Positions 46,648 to 64,000 of a DNA stretch of 64,000 bases are shown here, piece after piece (the first letter of the stretch is position 1; each line of letters starts with the position of its first letter). The notes under the pieces are model-generated. The model was given only the letters and a program-made list of their open reading frames with translations. It had not been told where the DNA came from and did no database searches. Position numbers and translations under genes: made by a program. The DNA lies in assembly GCF_018320785.1 (NCBI RefSeq), contig NC_054876.1:20978212-21042211 (forward strand), read 5' to 3'. Source of the DNA: Cheilinus undulatus (Eukaryota; Chordata; Actinopteri; Labriformes; Labridae).

Positions 46648-49600
46648 TTAAGAACCACACATCAAGCACTCATCTTTATTCGCCAAGGAACACACCATAG
46701 CAGCAGTGTTACGCTCTTTGGTCTCCTCTTCTTCACTCTTGGTTGTCTGTGCGTCCTTTAATTTCTCCTTGTTTAGGGTGAACTGGATTGGGTTGGCAGC
46801 AGGTTTCGTCCTCAAGTAGTACATGCCAGTTTTCAGGCCCTGCAGAGAAAACACAACCAGCACTGAGACATTTACAGATTTGATGAGGCAGCATGCATCA
46901 AGCATGTGTTCCTTCAGTCATGACTCACCAGCTTCCAACCATAGAAGTGCATGCTGGTTAGTTTGCCGTAGTTTGGCTCAGCAATGTGAATGTTCAAAGA
47001 CTGGCTCTGGTCGATGTAAGCACCACGATCTGCTGCCATCTTCAGGACAGTCTTCTGGGAGATTTCCCACACTGTTTTATACAGCTGCTTCAGATCATCT
47101 GGGATCTCATCAATGTCCTGGAAGCAATTAGATGTATAAGGAGGAAGTAAATCATATTATAGTTTTTGTTGGGCAACACTTTATTTAAAGGGGTATGCAT
47201 AAGACTGACATGACACTGTCAATCATGACAAGGCACCTGTCACTCACATAAAAGAGACTTAATAAATGTTGTTATAAAATGTCATTCAATCAATCATGTC
47301 TCCTTTAATGCAATCAATTAAGAGTATACCCCCGCTACACACACCACTGGACATCCCAAATAAAGACAAAGTTTTCAGTGAATCTCAGACCTCTGTCTGG
47401 TTGTGTTGCGTTTTTTTTCCTTTCCTGGGCAGCCACATAAGTACAAACTGGATCTTACCTGACTCTCTCCTACTGTTTCTAGTCTTTATGCAAGGATAAG
47501 ACAGCTGACTACAGCCTTACCTTACTGTACAAAGAACCAAAAGTGATCAAACAATGTCAACTTTGCATTAAAAGGTGACAAGACTGACTGAATGACACTC
47601 AATGACAACATTAATTAACGTTCATAAAGCCTCCTTTATGTGAATGATCATGTCATTATTGTGAAAGTTTTACGTCAGTCTTATGCATACCCCTTAAATA
47701 ATGTATTGCCAGTTTTTGTAATGCAAAAGCACAGTGAATATTATGCTTAGTGACCCTCTACCTGGATTGACCCGTTCTGAGCTATCAGCTGGTTCTTCAT
47801 CTCATCACTCCACAGTCCTCTCTCTGTGAGGTCCTTCAGCAGGTGAGGATTCACGATCTACAGGGAAGGCAGAACAAATCTCTATCAGTCTCTAGTTTTG
47901 TAGACCCACCGCTTTGAGGAAACAGTGAATGCACTGAGTGCTGACCTGAAACTCTCCCGAGAGCACCCTGCGGGTGTAGATGTTGCTGGTGTAAGCCTCA
48001 ATGGACTCGTTGTTGCCCAGGATCTGGGCAGTCGAGGCTGTGGGCATGGGAGCAAGGAGCAGACTGTTCCTCACACCGTGCCTGAGGACACAAAGAAAGG
48101 GAAGGAGCTGGATTATAGATGTGCTACAATCCCTCTACTATGTAATTAAAAGACGAGAGAGATCAACAAGGGATATATTCAGAAAGACTTACTTGCCAAT
48201 TTTCTCCTTTAATGCTTTCCAATCCCACAAATCTGTCGGGGTTTTATTCCACATGTCATACTGAAGGTTCTAGAAGACAAAATAAGTTAAAATCTGCAGC
48301 ACATAACAAAATATGTATACCCAGGATGCATTTGTGGTATTGTAAAAGGAACTCACTCCCTTGCTGACAGGAGAGCCAGCATATGTTTCATAAGGCCCGA
48401 GCTCTTCTGCTAGCTCACAGCTGGCCTCCAGGGCAGCATAGTAGATGGTCTCAAAGATGTGAATGTTTAACAGCTGGGCCTCAGGGCTTTCAAATGGATA
48501 GCGCATGAGGATGAAGGCATCAGCCAGACCCTGCACCCCGATTCCAATCGGCCTGTGACGTCTGTTAGACCTTTCAGCCTGTAATCAGAACAGAGGAGCA
48601 GTTTGTTAACACAGCACACATTAGACAAGGCTGCACGTTTGACAGAGACAACACTGCACATGAGAGCACACCTCAGGGACAGGGTAGTAGTTGATGTCAA
48701 TAATCTTGTTCAGGTTTTTCACGATGACTTTGGTGACGGATGCAAGCTTTTTAAAATCAAAGGTCCTTTCTTGAGTGACGTACATGTTGAGTGCGATGGA
48801 TGCCAGGTTACACACAGCCACCTTATGAAGAAAAAAACCCCATCAAAAACAAACTTTAGATAACATATTGGCAAACTACGCAACACAAACAACAAACTAA
48901 TGTTTTCACTATGACCTCTACATCTGCTGCCTCTCACCTCGTCTTTGCTTGTGTACTCGACGATCTCTGTACACAGGTTGCTGCATTTGATGGTGCCCAG
49001 GTTCTGCTGGTTGCTCTTCCTGTTGCAGGCGTCCTTGTAGAGCATGTACGGTGTACCGGTTTCTGTCTGAGACTCAATGATGGCGTACCAAAGCTGTTGA
49101 GCCTTGACCACACGCTTAGCCCTGCCCTCCTTCTCATATCTAAGGGTGAAAAAAATTTACAAGTCAGACAGGCGAGTTACAAAGATTGTAGTTTTTTTCT
49201 TAAGAACTTTGTTTGGTATGCTGGTTTTACCGAGTATAGAGCTCCTCAAACTCCTCTCCCCAGCTCTCCTCTAACCCGGGACACTCACTGGGACACATCA
49301 GAGACCAGTCCTACAAGAGCAAGAGTGGTATTATACAAAGTAAATATTTACGTATACCCATTCTGGAGTGTATCTTATATTTTTTTAAAGTAGAGGAAAT
49401 TCCCTGGGTATTCACCTGATTGCTTTCCACTCTTTTCATAAAGAGGTCTGGGATCCACATGGCAAAGAACAGGTCTCTAGCCCTCTGCTCCTCTTTACCC
49501 GTGTTCTTCTTTAACTCTAAGAAGTCAAACACATCAAAATGCCATGGCTCCAGGTACACAGCAAAGGCCCCAGGTCTCTGAAACAAGACAACCAAGGAAA

Positions 49601-52365
49601 AAGGTATTCATTTTACCACATGAGGAGCCAAAATCATCAGCTCCAATACACTGAGTCTTCAGAGTATTTCTGCAACAGCATCGTAACAAAACACCACCTT
49701 TATTACACTCTAAATATTCATATTGATTTCAAACAGTGGGACAACTGGCAACATACAGCCCTACTCTCCCCAATCATCACTATAATGCCTCTGTTTCAGT
49801 CATGACAAACAGTCATGATAAATAAATGAATTCCTTACCTTGTTGCCTCCCTGGTCAACGTAACGTGCTGTGTTGTTGTACACCCGAAGCATAGGGACCA
49901 GTCCATTGGAAGTGCCATTAGTCTAAAAAACATATACCAACATGAGATAATTTAATTGAAGCTAATGTATATGTGCTTGATTTGAATTCCTGCAATGCTG
50001 CTTTTTCTCACCCCAGCAATATAGCTTCCTGTTGATCTGATGCAGCTAACAGCCAAACCAATTCCTCCTGCTGATTTGGAAACGAGAGCACACTGCTTCA
50101 GTGTGTCGTAAATACCGTCAATGCTGTCGTCCTTCATGGACAGCAAGAAACAACTGCAAAAGAGACAACAACAGATTAGACTAGGAAACCAGAGGTTTAA
50201 TAGTGGCTTGATTGTACTTGTTAACTCTAACTAAAAGCCTGATAGATCCTGCATATTCACCTGGATAGCTGTGGCCTGTTGGTGCCAGCGTTGAACAGAG
50301 TAGGGGAAGCATGGGTGAACCACTTCTCTGACAGTAAGTTGTATGTCTCGATGGCTGCATCGATGTCTCTTTCATGAATTCCAACTGCCACTCTCATCAG
50401 CATGTGCTGGGGCCTCTCAGCAACTAGAGTTAATTAAGGTAATTAGAAATTAATTAATTAAGTACATGCAAGTTACAAATGACACTATTAAGTCTATGCA
50501 TCCACAGAGGAGAAAATCAACTCTCACCTTTGCCATTAATCTTCAACAAATATGATCTCTCCAGAGTCTGTAACAGTAAAGAGACAGATTAGATTTATAA
50601 TGAAGATATCTGCATGAGATTTTAAAATTTGATTGTAATAAAAACAGTACCTTAAAGCCAAAGAAATTGTAAGTGAAGTCTCTATCAAAGATGATGGCTG
50701 AGTTGAGGCGCTGTAGAAAGGAGAAGAAATGTATACATTTTGGAAAAATTCTAAAAATTACAAAATTTACCCAATATGAAAAAGTTGACAAAAAATCTCA
50801 TTAAATATGACTTACAGCTTTGTTTTCATGAACAATGTCGAGCAACTGCTTGGAGATCATGGGAGAGTGACGCTTATTCAATGGGTTCACATAGTTGTAC
50901 AGGTCTTCCATCACATCTACAGAAGTAAGCAGTGAATAAAACTATTAGTGACACAGTCTGGACCTCTTTAACAATGCCAAAGTATTTACAGCTCTGGTAA
51001 CATCAGCGTCCAAGAAGCTATCAATAAATAATGTAATGAAATAATATGAAGCATTTTAAGGCTATGGTAAATTCACTAACATGTGCACTTTGCTGTGATA
51101 TGAGCTGAATAAAGTGATTGAATGGTGTAAACTCATGTCAATAAATACATTTGCTACTTACAAGAAAGATACAAAACAACAATGAAATTAAGCAGCTGAT
51201 TTTCAAATGTTACCTCAAATGTAATATACTCACCACTGAACACTTTCTTAGTCTCTTTGTGCAGGTTGGACACAGCAATACGGGCAGCCAGGATTGCATA
51301 GTCCGGATGTTTAGTGGTGAGGGTTGCAGCAGTCTCTGCAGCCAGGGTGTCCAGCTCCACAGTGGTGACTCCATTGTACAGACCCTGAATCACCTTCATT
51401 GTGATCTGAGCCTGAGGAAACACACAACACATGGCCAGTGTAATTAAATTACTTAAAGTTTCTTTTTTTTTTTAATAAACAGATTGTTTTGTTATATTAT
51501 CATAGATTTTAACTTACAGGATCCACAAATTCACTGTTAAGTCCATAGCAAAGCTTCTGGATCCGAGATGTGATCTTGTCAAAAGTAACTCCCTCCTGGC
51601 GTCCGTCTGGAATTAAAAAGACATGAAATAAAAAACTGAAACTAATTTGGTTAATATTTGAAACAGATTTTCAGAATAGTAAAAAAAAAAAAATGCTGTG
51701 TATCTGCTGTGATAAACCACGGCAAACAGGGCCATCACTGCTGACTGGTTTTGCTCCTTATTAATTAACTCGCGCGCTAAACACCTGTCTAACTCGTTAT
51801 TATGATGACAAAAGGAATGGCACCTTACTACTTCGCGCCACTAACATACGGGGCTCATTCATGGCTGTTCTAACCCTCTTTTTTCCCACATTTTTAAGCA
51901 TTATTTCTATTTATTAAGAAGTGCCTATAATTTGTACGGGGAAAAGGTTTTGGGAAAACAGGTTAAAAGAAGAAACCTTAGAGTCTCGGTTGTTGCTCGT
52001 TTCTAAAAACTATTCATATATCACCTTGCAGATGAATAAACAATAAGACAAAATAAGCAACAAAGCTGTCACAAAAGAAAGATAAACTGCTTTCTTTTGT
52101 CCTTTCGTAAGTGAAGTCTTTGTTAGAGGACTCAACGGAAACACATCAAACAAAGCCACATATAACACATTATTAAACATGTAAGAAACTGAGATAGGAG
52201 TTTATTTCTTCTCTATTCTTCTATTAACATTTATCGCTCTACAAAAAAATATTCATTTTTTCTAGCTACTGCGTTATTTCCTTGCGGCATTATCCGACAT
52301 CTACCTAAGATTATTTTATAGCAACAGTAATAAGTAAGCAGCTTACCTCGCTTAACCACATGCAT
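46648..52365 (-). CDS. rrm1: Ribonucleotide reductase large subunit M1 (19 exons, 793 aa)
   Basis: Catalytic subunit of class I ribonucleotide reductase; reduces NDPs to dNDPs. Exons in coding order: 52365-52347, 51606-51518, 51411-51234, 50916-50816, 50710-50651, 50567-50528, 50423-50261, 50153-50012, 49922-49839, 49577-49416, 49310-49231, 49139-48938, 48821-48672, 48578-48357, 48269-48193, 48081-47946, 47857-47762, 47117-46929, 46839-46648. Total 2382 nt in frame. The N-terminus (MHVVKRDGRQEGV) starts the ATP-cone. Active-site residues are intact: Cys218 and Cys444 (redox pair), Asn427, Cys429 (thiyl radical) and Glu431 in CSNLCTEI. The [15 protein letters not shown] phosphate-binding loop is present. 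The C-terminal shuttle cysteines are in ECLMCGS. Length matches human (792 aa) and the 19 coding exons also match. Confidence 0.98.
47169..47711. mobile_element. MITE with long inverted ends in rrm1 intron 17
   Basis: The left end (GGCAACACTTTATTTAAAGG, then GGTATGCATAAGACTGAC) and the right end (GTCAGTCTTATGCATACC, then CCTTAAATAATGTATTGCC) are inverted copies about 38 bases long. The direct repeat AGTTTTTGT flanks the element at 47161-47169 and 47711-47719, fitting an 8-9 bp target duplication of hAT type. It is non-coding and sits between the exons ending at 47762 and starting at 47117. Confidence 0.85.
51607..52346 (-). other. rrm1 intron 1 with an E2F-like motif
   Basis: A 740 bp intron immediately after the six-codon first coding exon. 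It contains TTCGCGCC at 51832-51839, a match to the E2F core. AT-rich otherwise. Confidence 0.5.
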
Positions 52366-54742
52366 TTTGGCAACAAAGCGGTTGGTTTCCTCAGTTCAGA
52401 AGTCGGTGATGTTATTGTCTCAGCTGGCCGCTTTAAACGACTAAGTGATTGTGATATAAAGCTGTTACAGCCAAGTAAAACACCATGAGACGCTATTCAA
52501 TCTCAAACTGAGGGCGCCAACAAGCCACAAGCCACTTACACTGCATTGTGTCAGCGGTTTAGCCAATCAGAGGTGGCTAATGCAGATTTCTTGACCAATC
52601 AGAATTCCAGAACAGTCTTTTTACAACATTATGTCGTAGCTTCCGGGTGAAATCAGGCGGGATGTTTCAAACAACAGGTTTGACAAGAAGTAATAACCTA
52701 TTTATGATTTCACCGGCAAGATTGTTTATGTACATGATCTCGCCAAACACCAAGCAAATCCTAAACAAGGTTTAACCCAGTGGACAGTGGATATAACGAC
52801 TCCGTTGATAAATAATGAAATAAACGTAAAAGCTCTGCAATAAAAGTAATAAGTTGACTTAACATCACCATCTGTTGTCTTCAATTAATGTGTTTAAGCA
52901 ACTAAGGAGGACATTTGCAACGTATTATCACCCTTCTATCACAATGGAAAACTAAAAACAAAAGAATAATTAAATACTAAAGTCAAATCATTATGACATG
53001 CAAAAAAACTACAGGAAACAATGCGCGAAGTTGTATTAATTTTGTGTGGTAAAAGTTTGTTTTTTCATGTTTCACAAAACAAAACACAATCTATGATACA
53101 AAGAAATGGAGGACAACACTTAATGAAAAATCAATCAATTTAAAGATATCTATGAGTGGCTACTGAAGAAATGTACAGCAAAATATGATTTTTCCTTGTT
53201 GGCAAGAACAACAAGAGAATAGATCTCCAATCTGGTTGTTCACAGAAAGGTACACCTTAAGAATAAACTAGAATACACAGAAAAATAATTAGTATTAATT
53301 AGTACTAATTAGTGTTAATTAGACTCCTATAAAGTTAAATTTAACTCTTAAAATCTGTGGCAAGTTGGGTCTCCTCTGGCACCTAAAGTCACGGGTGGGA
53401 ACTCTACAGTGCTTAACAAATTTATTAGACCCCCTGTCATATTTGTCTCAAAGACCATCCAGCATCATGAAGTGCTTTAATGCGGACTCTTTCATTTTCA
53501 GTGAGCTCTCCACGTTTTACCATTTTGAACAGGAATGAAGAATTTCAAACTGAATTCACCCAAATTTGAGCCGGCTCACTGGGCTTCTCTGAGAAGTCAG
53601 AAATGAATCAAGCATAACATTTAACCACTAAAACTCATTTTTTCTGTTCAGGAATGCAAGTAAATAACTATAATTTGGCATATTAATCAAGAAATAATCA
53701 TGTGCTTTACTATTTTTTCAGTTTTTTTTTTTTTTTTGTAAATCAGTATCAGCATAGTAATCCATTTTTCTTAAGTACATGTAGTGAAGGGGCTCCAAGG
53801 AAAAATGTTTGGAAACACTGACTTACCCCATGGTACACATTTGTCTTACATCAAAAACAACAACAGCATCCACCAGACAAAATGAACAACAAACCCCAGC
53901 AGGCATCCCTATACAACAGACAACATCCAAACACTACTGAACACATATAAAACACACCTAAACACTATGCCTGAGGTCTTGATAGAAAATCTGCATACAC
54001 CCCCAGAGTGTAGATAAATTGCTTACACAGTTCACCTGACACTGGTAGATCAGCACTGTCAAATAACTCCAACACTGAAGACCACTTCACTCAGAACAGA
54101 GCTAAAATCACACTTGGGAGTAAAAATCCACTTCAAGATGTTTAACCCTGAGATATCAACACTCAAGATTTTCCTGAATCATTCTCTATGTGCTATTGTG
54201 TTGTCAACAAAAGTGGAAAAATCACAAAAGTATTGTACTCAAATGAAAGTACATTTTCTCTGGTTAAAACTTACTTTAGTAGAAGTACTGATTGCAAAAT
54301 GCATTCATAAAAAAAGTTCAGGTACCCAAAAGCACTACTCAGTTACAATAATTTTAGACTGCTTAGTTGTGTAGTGTTTACAGACCATAATATCAACCAG
54401 TCAAGTTATTTAAAACATGTTGGTACATTAACTCTTTTTGCATAAAACTTGACATTTGTAGCCAGGTCTTGTTATCAAATGTGGATGCAGCATCTACGTT
54501 TTAAGTTTGATATGTATAACAATGTTTACAAAGTTGTTAAAAAGTGCCCCAGTGGAAATAATGTTAATCCCTTTCATAGGAAAGTCTAGCAAACGATAAA
54601 CTATAAGAAACAGGAACTCACAGCATCTCTATTTCCGAACATTATTTTGAAAATGAGGAAGGCAAGCCTAGACCGGATGAGACGTCGGTCAGGTTATGGG
54701 CTATTGCTAATGGACCCGGAAAGGTAAGGTAGCACTCCGAAG
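52366..54742. promoter_or_regulatory. Head-to-head upstream region of rrm1 (-) and rnf121 (+)
   Basis: Close to rrm1, two identical CCAATCAG boxes lie at 52563-52570 and 52595-52602, 32 bp apart and about 200-235 bp upstream of the rrm1 ATG. They fit NF-Y sites. A 10-bp-period TAATT array is at 53287-53323 and a Tc1-like terminal fragment at 53405-53527. The rnf121 5' side (54640-54742) is more GC-rich (GACCGGATGAGACGTCGGTC). At 2.4 kb this is too long for a classic shared core promoter. Between 53530 and 54600 I see nothing beyond AT-rich sequence. Confidence 0.5.
53405..53527. mobile_element. Solo terminal fragment of a Tc1-like transposon (second copy)
   Basis: Starts TACAGTGCTTAACAAATTTA and runs to CACGTTTTACCATTTTGA. 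It is almost identical to 12536-12665 and in the same orientation. Confidence 0.6.
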
Positions 54743-60822
<6,080 letters not shown>

Positions 60823-62060
60823 CCTCAGACAGCCAGCAATGGACACACAAACGCCATACAGAGAAGATATGCACTGGCTCAAAAGACTGGGGGCCTAACA
60901 CTGAACTAAAACACCAATAAAAACGTGTCTATACTTTTTGTACATATTTATAGGCACATACTATCTGTATTTACGGTTCATTTGAATTTTATCGGTTATT
61001 TGAATTTGGATGTCTGTTTCATTTCCCAGGATTTGCTACACACAGTTACATCTTATTAATCAGACTGTGCATTTTCTGGCCCCAGTAAAACAGTTATCAA
61101 AATCATTAGAGAGGTGCTTTTTACTAATTTATGTCTTAAATGTTGTTGATACTTAGTAAAAAAGTTTTTTGCTGGACTTTTTTTGATCCTCATGTCTGAT
61201 GTCTATCAAACATGAGTAATAAATATGAAATGAAACATAAATAGCTCCTTCTAAACTCCCTATGCCTCTAAAGTAGGTGAACACACAACCTGGAGACTTC
61301 CTCTGGAGTCATTTTGCATCTGTGTCATTTAATGTGTTTGTCTGTGTTGCTTTATAACCGCTCAACGTTGATTCCGCATTTTGAACTGCAGTGACATAAA
61401 CAAGGGTTTCCTTCGCGCTCACAGTCATGCGTCATGTGACTTGAGGCTTCCTCGTCATAGGGGAAAAAATGATCTTTTAAAAACAGGATTCCTCATACAG
61501 CATGATGAGATGGAACTTTTAGTGTTACTGGATTTCAAAATGACCTCAGTGACTCTCATCTTTACCAGCAGGCTTTGACCTTTACCTTAAAACAACACAA
61601 TTATTCTCTATACTTTAAAACCAAGCAAGCTTGCTGTCTTCACTGTCTTTGTTTTTACATTAGTAATTTAGAGGCCAGTCCACATGATTAAAACAAGAAA
61701 AGAAATCCCACCTGGAGTTGCACCTTCCCAGTAAGATAAAGTTTGACTTGTTGGATGGATTTTTATGTGTTTCTGTTGAAAACTCAGAGATGCATACTGC
61801 AAGGCAAGGGCAAGTGAATATTAACTGTTTGCATGGCTGGAGAAATACCACTACAGATTTGCAAGAATCTTATATTGTGTCTTTGGTGATCTGCTCTGAA
61901 ATAGGAGGAAATGGACTGAAACAAATACTGATGCAGCTTTATGACCTTCAGAAGCAAATGTGGCCTTCAGCATGAGGGCAACGTGGTAAAGGTTCTTTAA
62001 CCAGCAGAAGATCTGGTTTTGACTTGTCTCAGTTGATGTCCACAGTACATAACTATCCAT
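60823..62060. other. rnf121 3' flank, no further gene seen
   Basis: The rnf121 3' UTR probably ends soon after AATAAA at 60916-60921; a second AATAAA is at 61220-61225. The rest is AT-rich sequence with short non-conserved open frames only. Confidence 0.6.
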
Positions 62061-62064
62061 CCAC

Positions 62065-62397
62065 CCATTTTAACTATACTGCTGATCTCATGGGGTTGCG
62101 GGGCTCTGGAGCCAGTCCCAGCTGCCATTGGATAAGAGGTGGGGTACACCCTGGAGTGGTTGTCAGTCAATCACAGTGACATACAAACAAGCAACTCTCA
62201 ACGGATAATTTAAAGTCACCATGTAGCCGCACAGGTATTTTCTTAGGCAGTGGGAGGAACCTGGAGTACCCGGAGAGAACCCACCAACATGCCATCTCCA
62301 CACAGAAAGATCTCTGTCCAACTGGGGATTCAAACCAGGAACCGTCTTGCTGTGAGGCGACAGTACTAACTACTGCACCAGTGGGAAGCCCTGATAC
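62065..62397. repeat. Common teleost interspersed repeat (diverged)
   Basis: Recognisable motif order of a ubiquitous fish repeat: GGGGTTGCGGGGCTCTGGAG, CCCAGCTGCCATTGG, GGGGTACACCCTGGA, GAGTACCCGGAGAGAACCCA, CTCCACACAGAAAGATC, then GCTGTGAGGCGACAGTACTA. No coding frame. The family name is not assigned here. Confidence 0.7.
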
Positions 62398-62811
62398 ATA
62401 ACTGTTCCTCAAAATAAAAAAACATGCTGAAAAAAAAAAAGATTTTTTTTATTTTATTTGTCAGACTGTAAATAAAAGAATAATATTTATACATAACGTG
62501 ACTTCAATCTTATTTCTTGAAAAGTGAAAAAAATGTTTAAATCATAGTGAAGTGTCAACCCAGCATTGGGATACATTTCTTGACTTTATTATATTCCTAT
62601 CAATAGGTCTGACTGGGAGAATAAAAGTGGGTGAGATTTTCGTTGGAAAAAAATGACAGCTCACACAGTACACAACAGTGTTTAACCCTTTTAATTGATT
62701 TTATAAACCTATAATGATCAACATAATTTTGCTTTTTTTCTACATTAAAGACCTCTTTAATGTCAAAGTGAAAACAGATTTCTACAAAGTAATGTCAAAC
62801 ACAAATAAGTA

Positions 62812-63746
62812 ACTTAAAATAAGTGACTGCATAAATATTCACCCCCTTTAAAGTGAGTGACCTAATTCAACAGAGGTCCAGCCAATTGGTGGTAGCCGTC
62901 TCACACTTTGTGAAATGGGGATCACCTGAGTACAGTGAATGTGTCTGAAGTCGTAGAATAAAGACACCTGTATCTGAAAGCTCCAGTCACTGGTTAATCA
63001 GTATTCCTGACTACCATTACACCATGAAGACAAAAGAACACTCCAAGCGACTCATAGAAAAGGTTACTGAAAAGTACAAGTTGGGGGATGGATAGAAAAA
63101 AATCAAGTCACCAAACGTCCCCCAGAGTTCAGTTAAATCCATCATGAAGAAATGGAGGGAATATGGCATGTGTAAATCTGCTTAGATCAGGCTGTCCTCA
63201 CAAACTGAGTGACAGTACAAGAAGCACACTAATGAGAGGGGCCACCAAGACACCTGTGACTACTCTGAAGGAGTTACAAGCTTCAGCAGCTGAGATGAGA
63301 GCGTCTCTGCATGCAACAACTGTTGCCTGGGTTCTTCATCAGTCAAAGCCTTTGAGCCTAGAGCTCACCAAAAAAACTGGCCCTGGAAGGCTGAACTACG
63401 GCTTGAGAAAAAAAATTTTCCAGCAAGACATGACCTGAAGCACCGAGGGAAACCTACACAAAATGGTTTAAAGACAATAAGGTCAATGTTCTGGGGTGAC
63501 TGAGTCAAAGTTAGACCTCAATCCAACAGAGAATATGCGGCTCGACTTGGAAAGGGCTGTTAAGACCTGATCCCTGTGCAACCTGACAGGGTTTGAACAG
63601 TTTTGCAAAGAAGAATGGAGTAAAAGACGTGCACGCCTGACTGAGACCTATCCGCACAGACTCAGTGCTGTGATTGCAGCCAAAGCTGCATCTACTAAAC
63701 ACTGACTTCAAGGGGGTGAATATTTATGCATTCACTTATTTTAAGC
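62812..63746 (+). mobile_element. Degenerate Tc1-like transposon
   Basis: Inverted ends: ACTTAAAATAAGTGACTGCA at about 62812 and its near reverse complement TGCATTCACTTATTTTAAG at about 63727-63745, each adjoining an AAATATTCACCCCC-type stretch. Between them, plus-strand pieces of a Tc1 transposase are visible. KTKEHSKRLIEKVTEKYK and SSVKSIMKKWREYG form the N-terminal HTH part from about 63027. GCPHKLSDSTRSTLMRG and ATTVAWVLHQSKP follow. The DDE catalytic part is largely deleted, leaving only TRP/LNPTENMRLDLE-like debris near 63510-63560. Stops and frameshifts abound. Inactive. Confidence 0.8.
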
Positions 63747-64000
63747 AAATACTTTTCAAAGTAAATAATGCTAGCTGTCTTCACTCGGACCTGTCACACT
63801 ACAGAGACAAACACTACAACAAGGCGGGGATGTGATTTTGCTTTGTTGTCAATGTTTTAATCATGATCAGTTAATAAATACATTTTCTCGGATCGTGTGT
63901 AGGTGTTTCATCCATGTGTCTTTCAGTCTGCACCATCGCTGGATTGTATTTTGATATGTTTTGAATCACTGGATTAGTCAGCACACTTTGTTTGCACAAC

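Noticed and set aside
52655-52675. CDE/CHR cell-cycle element (GGCGGGATGTTTCAAAC) upstream of rrm1
   Set aside because: The order and orientation relative to rrm1 do not fit the known CDE-N4-CHR arrangement, and the CHR core is imperfect.

Overview
The window is nuclear DNA from a vertebrate, most likely a spiny-rayed teleost fish. The genes are intron-rich and AT-rich non-coding DNA surrounds them. The repeats are of teleost type: Tc1-like transposons, hAT-type MITEs, tRNA-derived SINEs, and L1/Tx1-like and other LINE fragments. I resolved four multi-exon genes exon by exon, and all four give exact in-frame totals. Two single-exon receptor genes are also present. Gene names rest on recognising the proteins; no database search was run.

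Layout. Positions 1-1288 are upstream and promoter sequence with two inverted E2F-type sites. Positions 1289-25705 (+) hold rb1 (27 coding exons, 914 aa). Its large intron 17 (7875-18329) contains two intronless class A GPCR genes on the opposite strand: an unassigned P2Y/lysolipid-like receptor (8421-9419) and lpar6 (14313-15440). Positions 25706-29544 are the rb1 3' UTR and the trpc2 upstream region. Positions 29545-41668 (+) hold trpc2 (13 coding exons, 1031 aa), whose introns carry L1 and other LINE debris. Positions 41669-46647 are intergenic and repeat-rich. Positions 46648-52365 (-) hold rrm1 (19 coding exons, 793 aa). Positions 52366-54742 separate rrm1 from rnf121, which are head to head. 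Positions 54743-60822 (+) hold rnf121 (9 coding exons, 332 aa); its last two introns look like U12-type. Positions 60823-64000 contain repeats and a decayed Tc1-like transposon.

How the genes relate. rb1 (G1/S control) and rrm1 (dNTP supply for S phase) are both classic cell-cycle genes, and the sequence upstream of each shows plausible E2F or CCAAT elements. trpc2 (cation channel), rrm1 and rnf121 are close neighbours in the mouse too, so that block looks ancestral. rb1 next to trpc2 is not the mammalian arrangement. The lpar6-inside-rb1 nesting matches mammals, but the second nested GPCR is an extra gene. I see no prokaryotic-type system, CRISPR array or intact virus. The most noteworthy signals are the nested receptor pair, the two consecutive U12-like introns, the composite MITE+SINE repeat present as two inverted copies, and several MITEs with visible target-site duplications.
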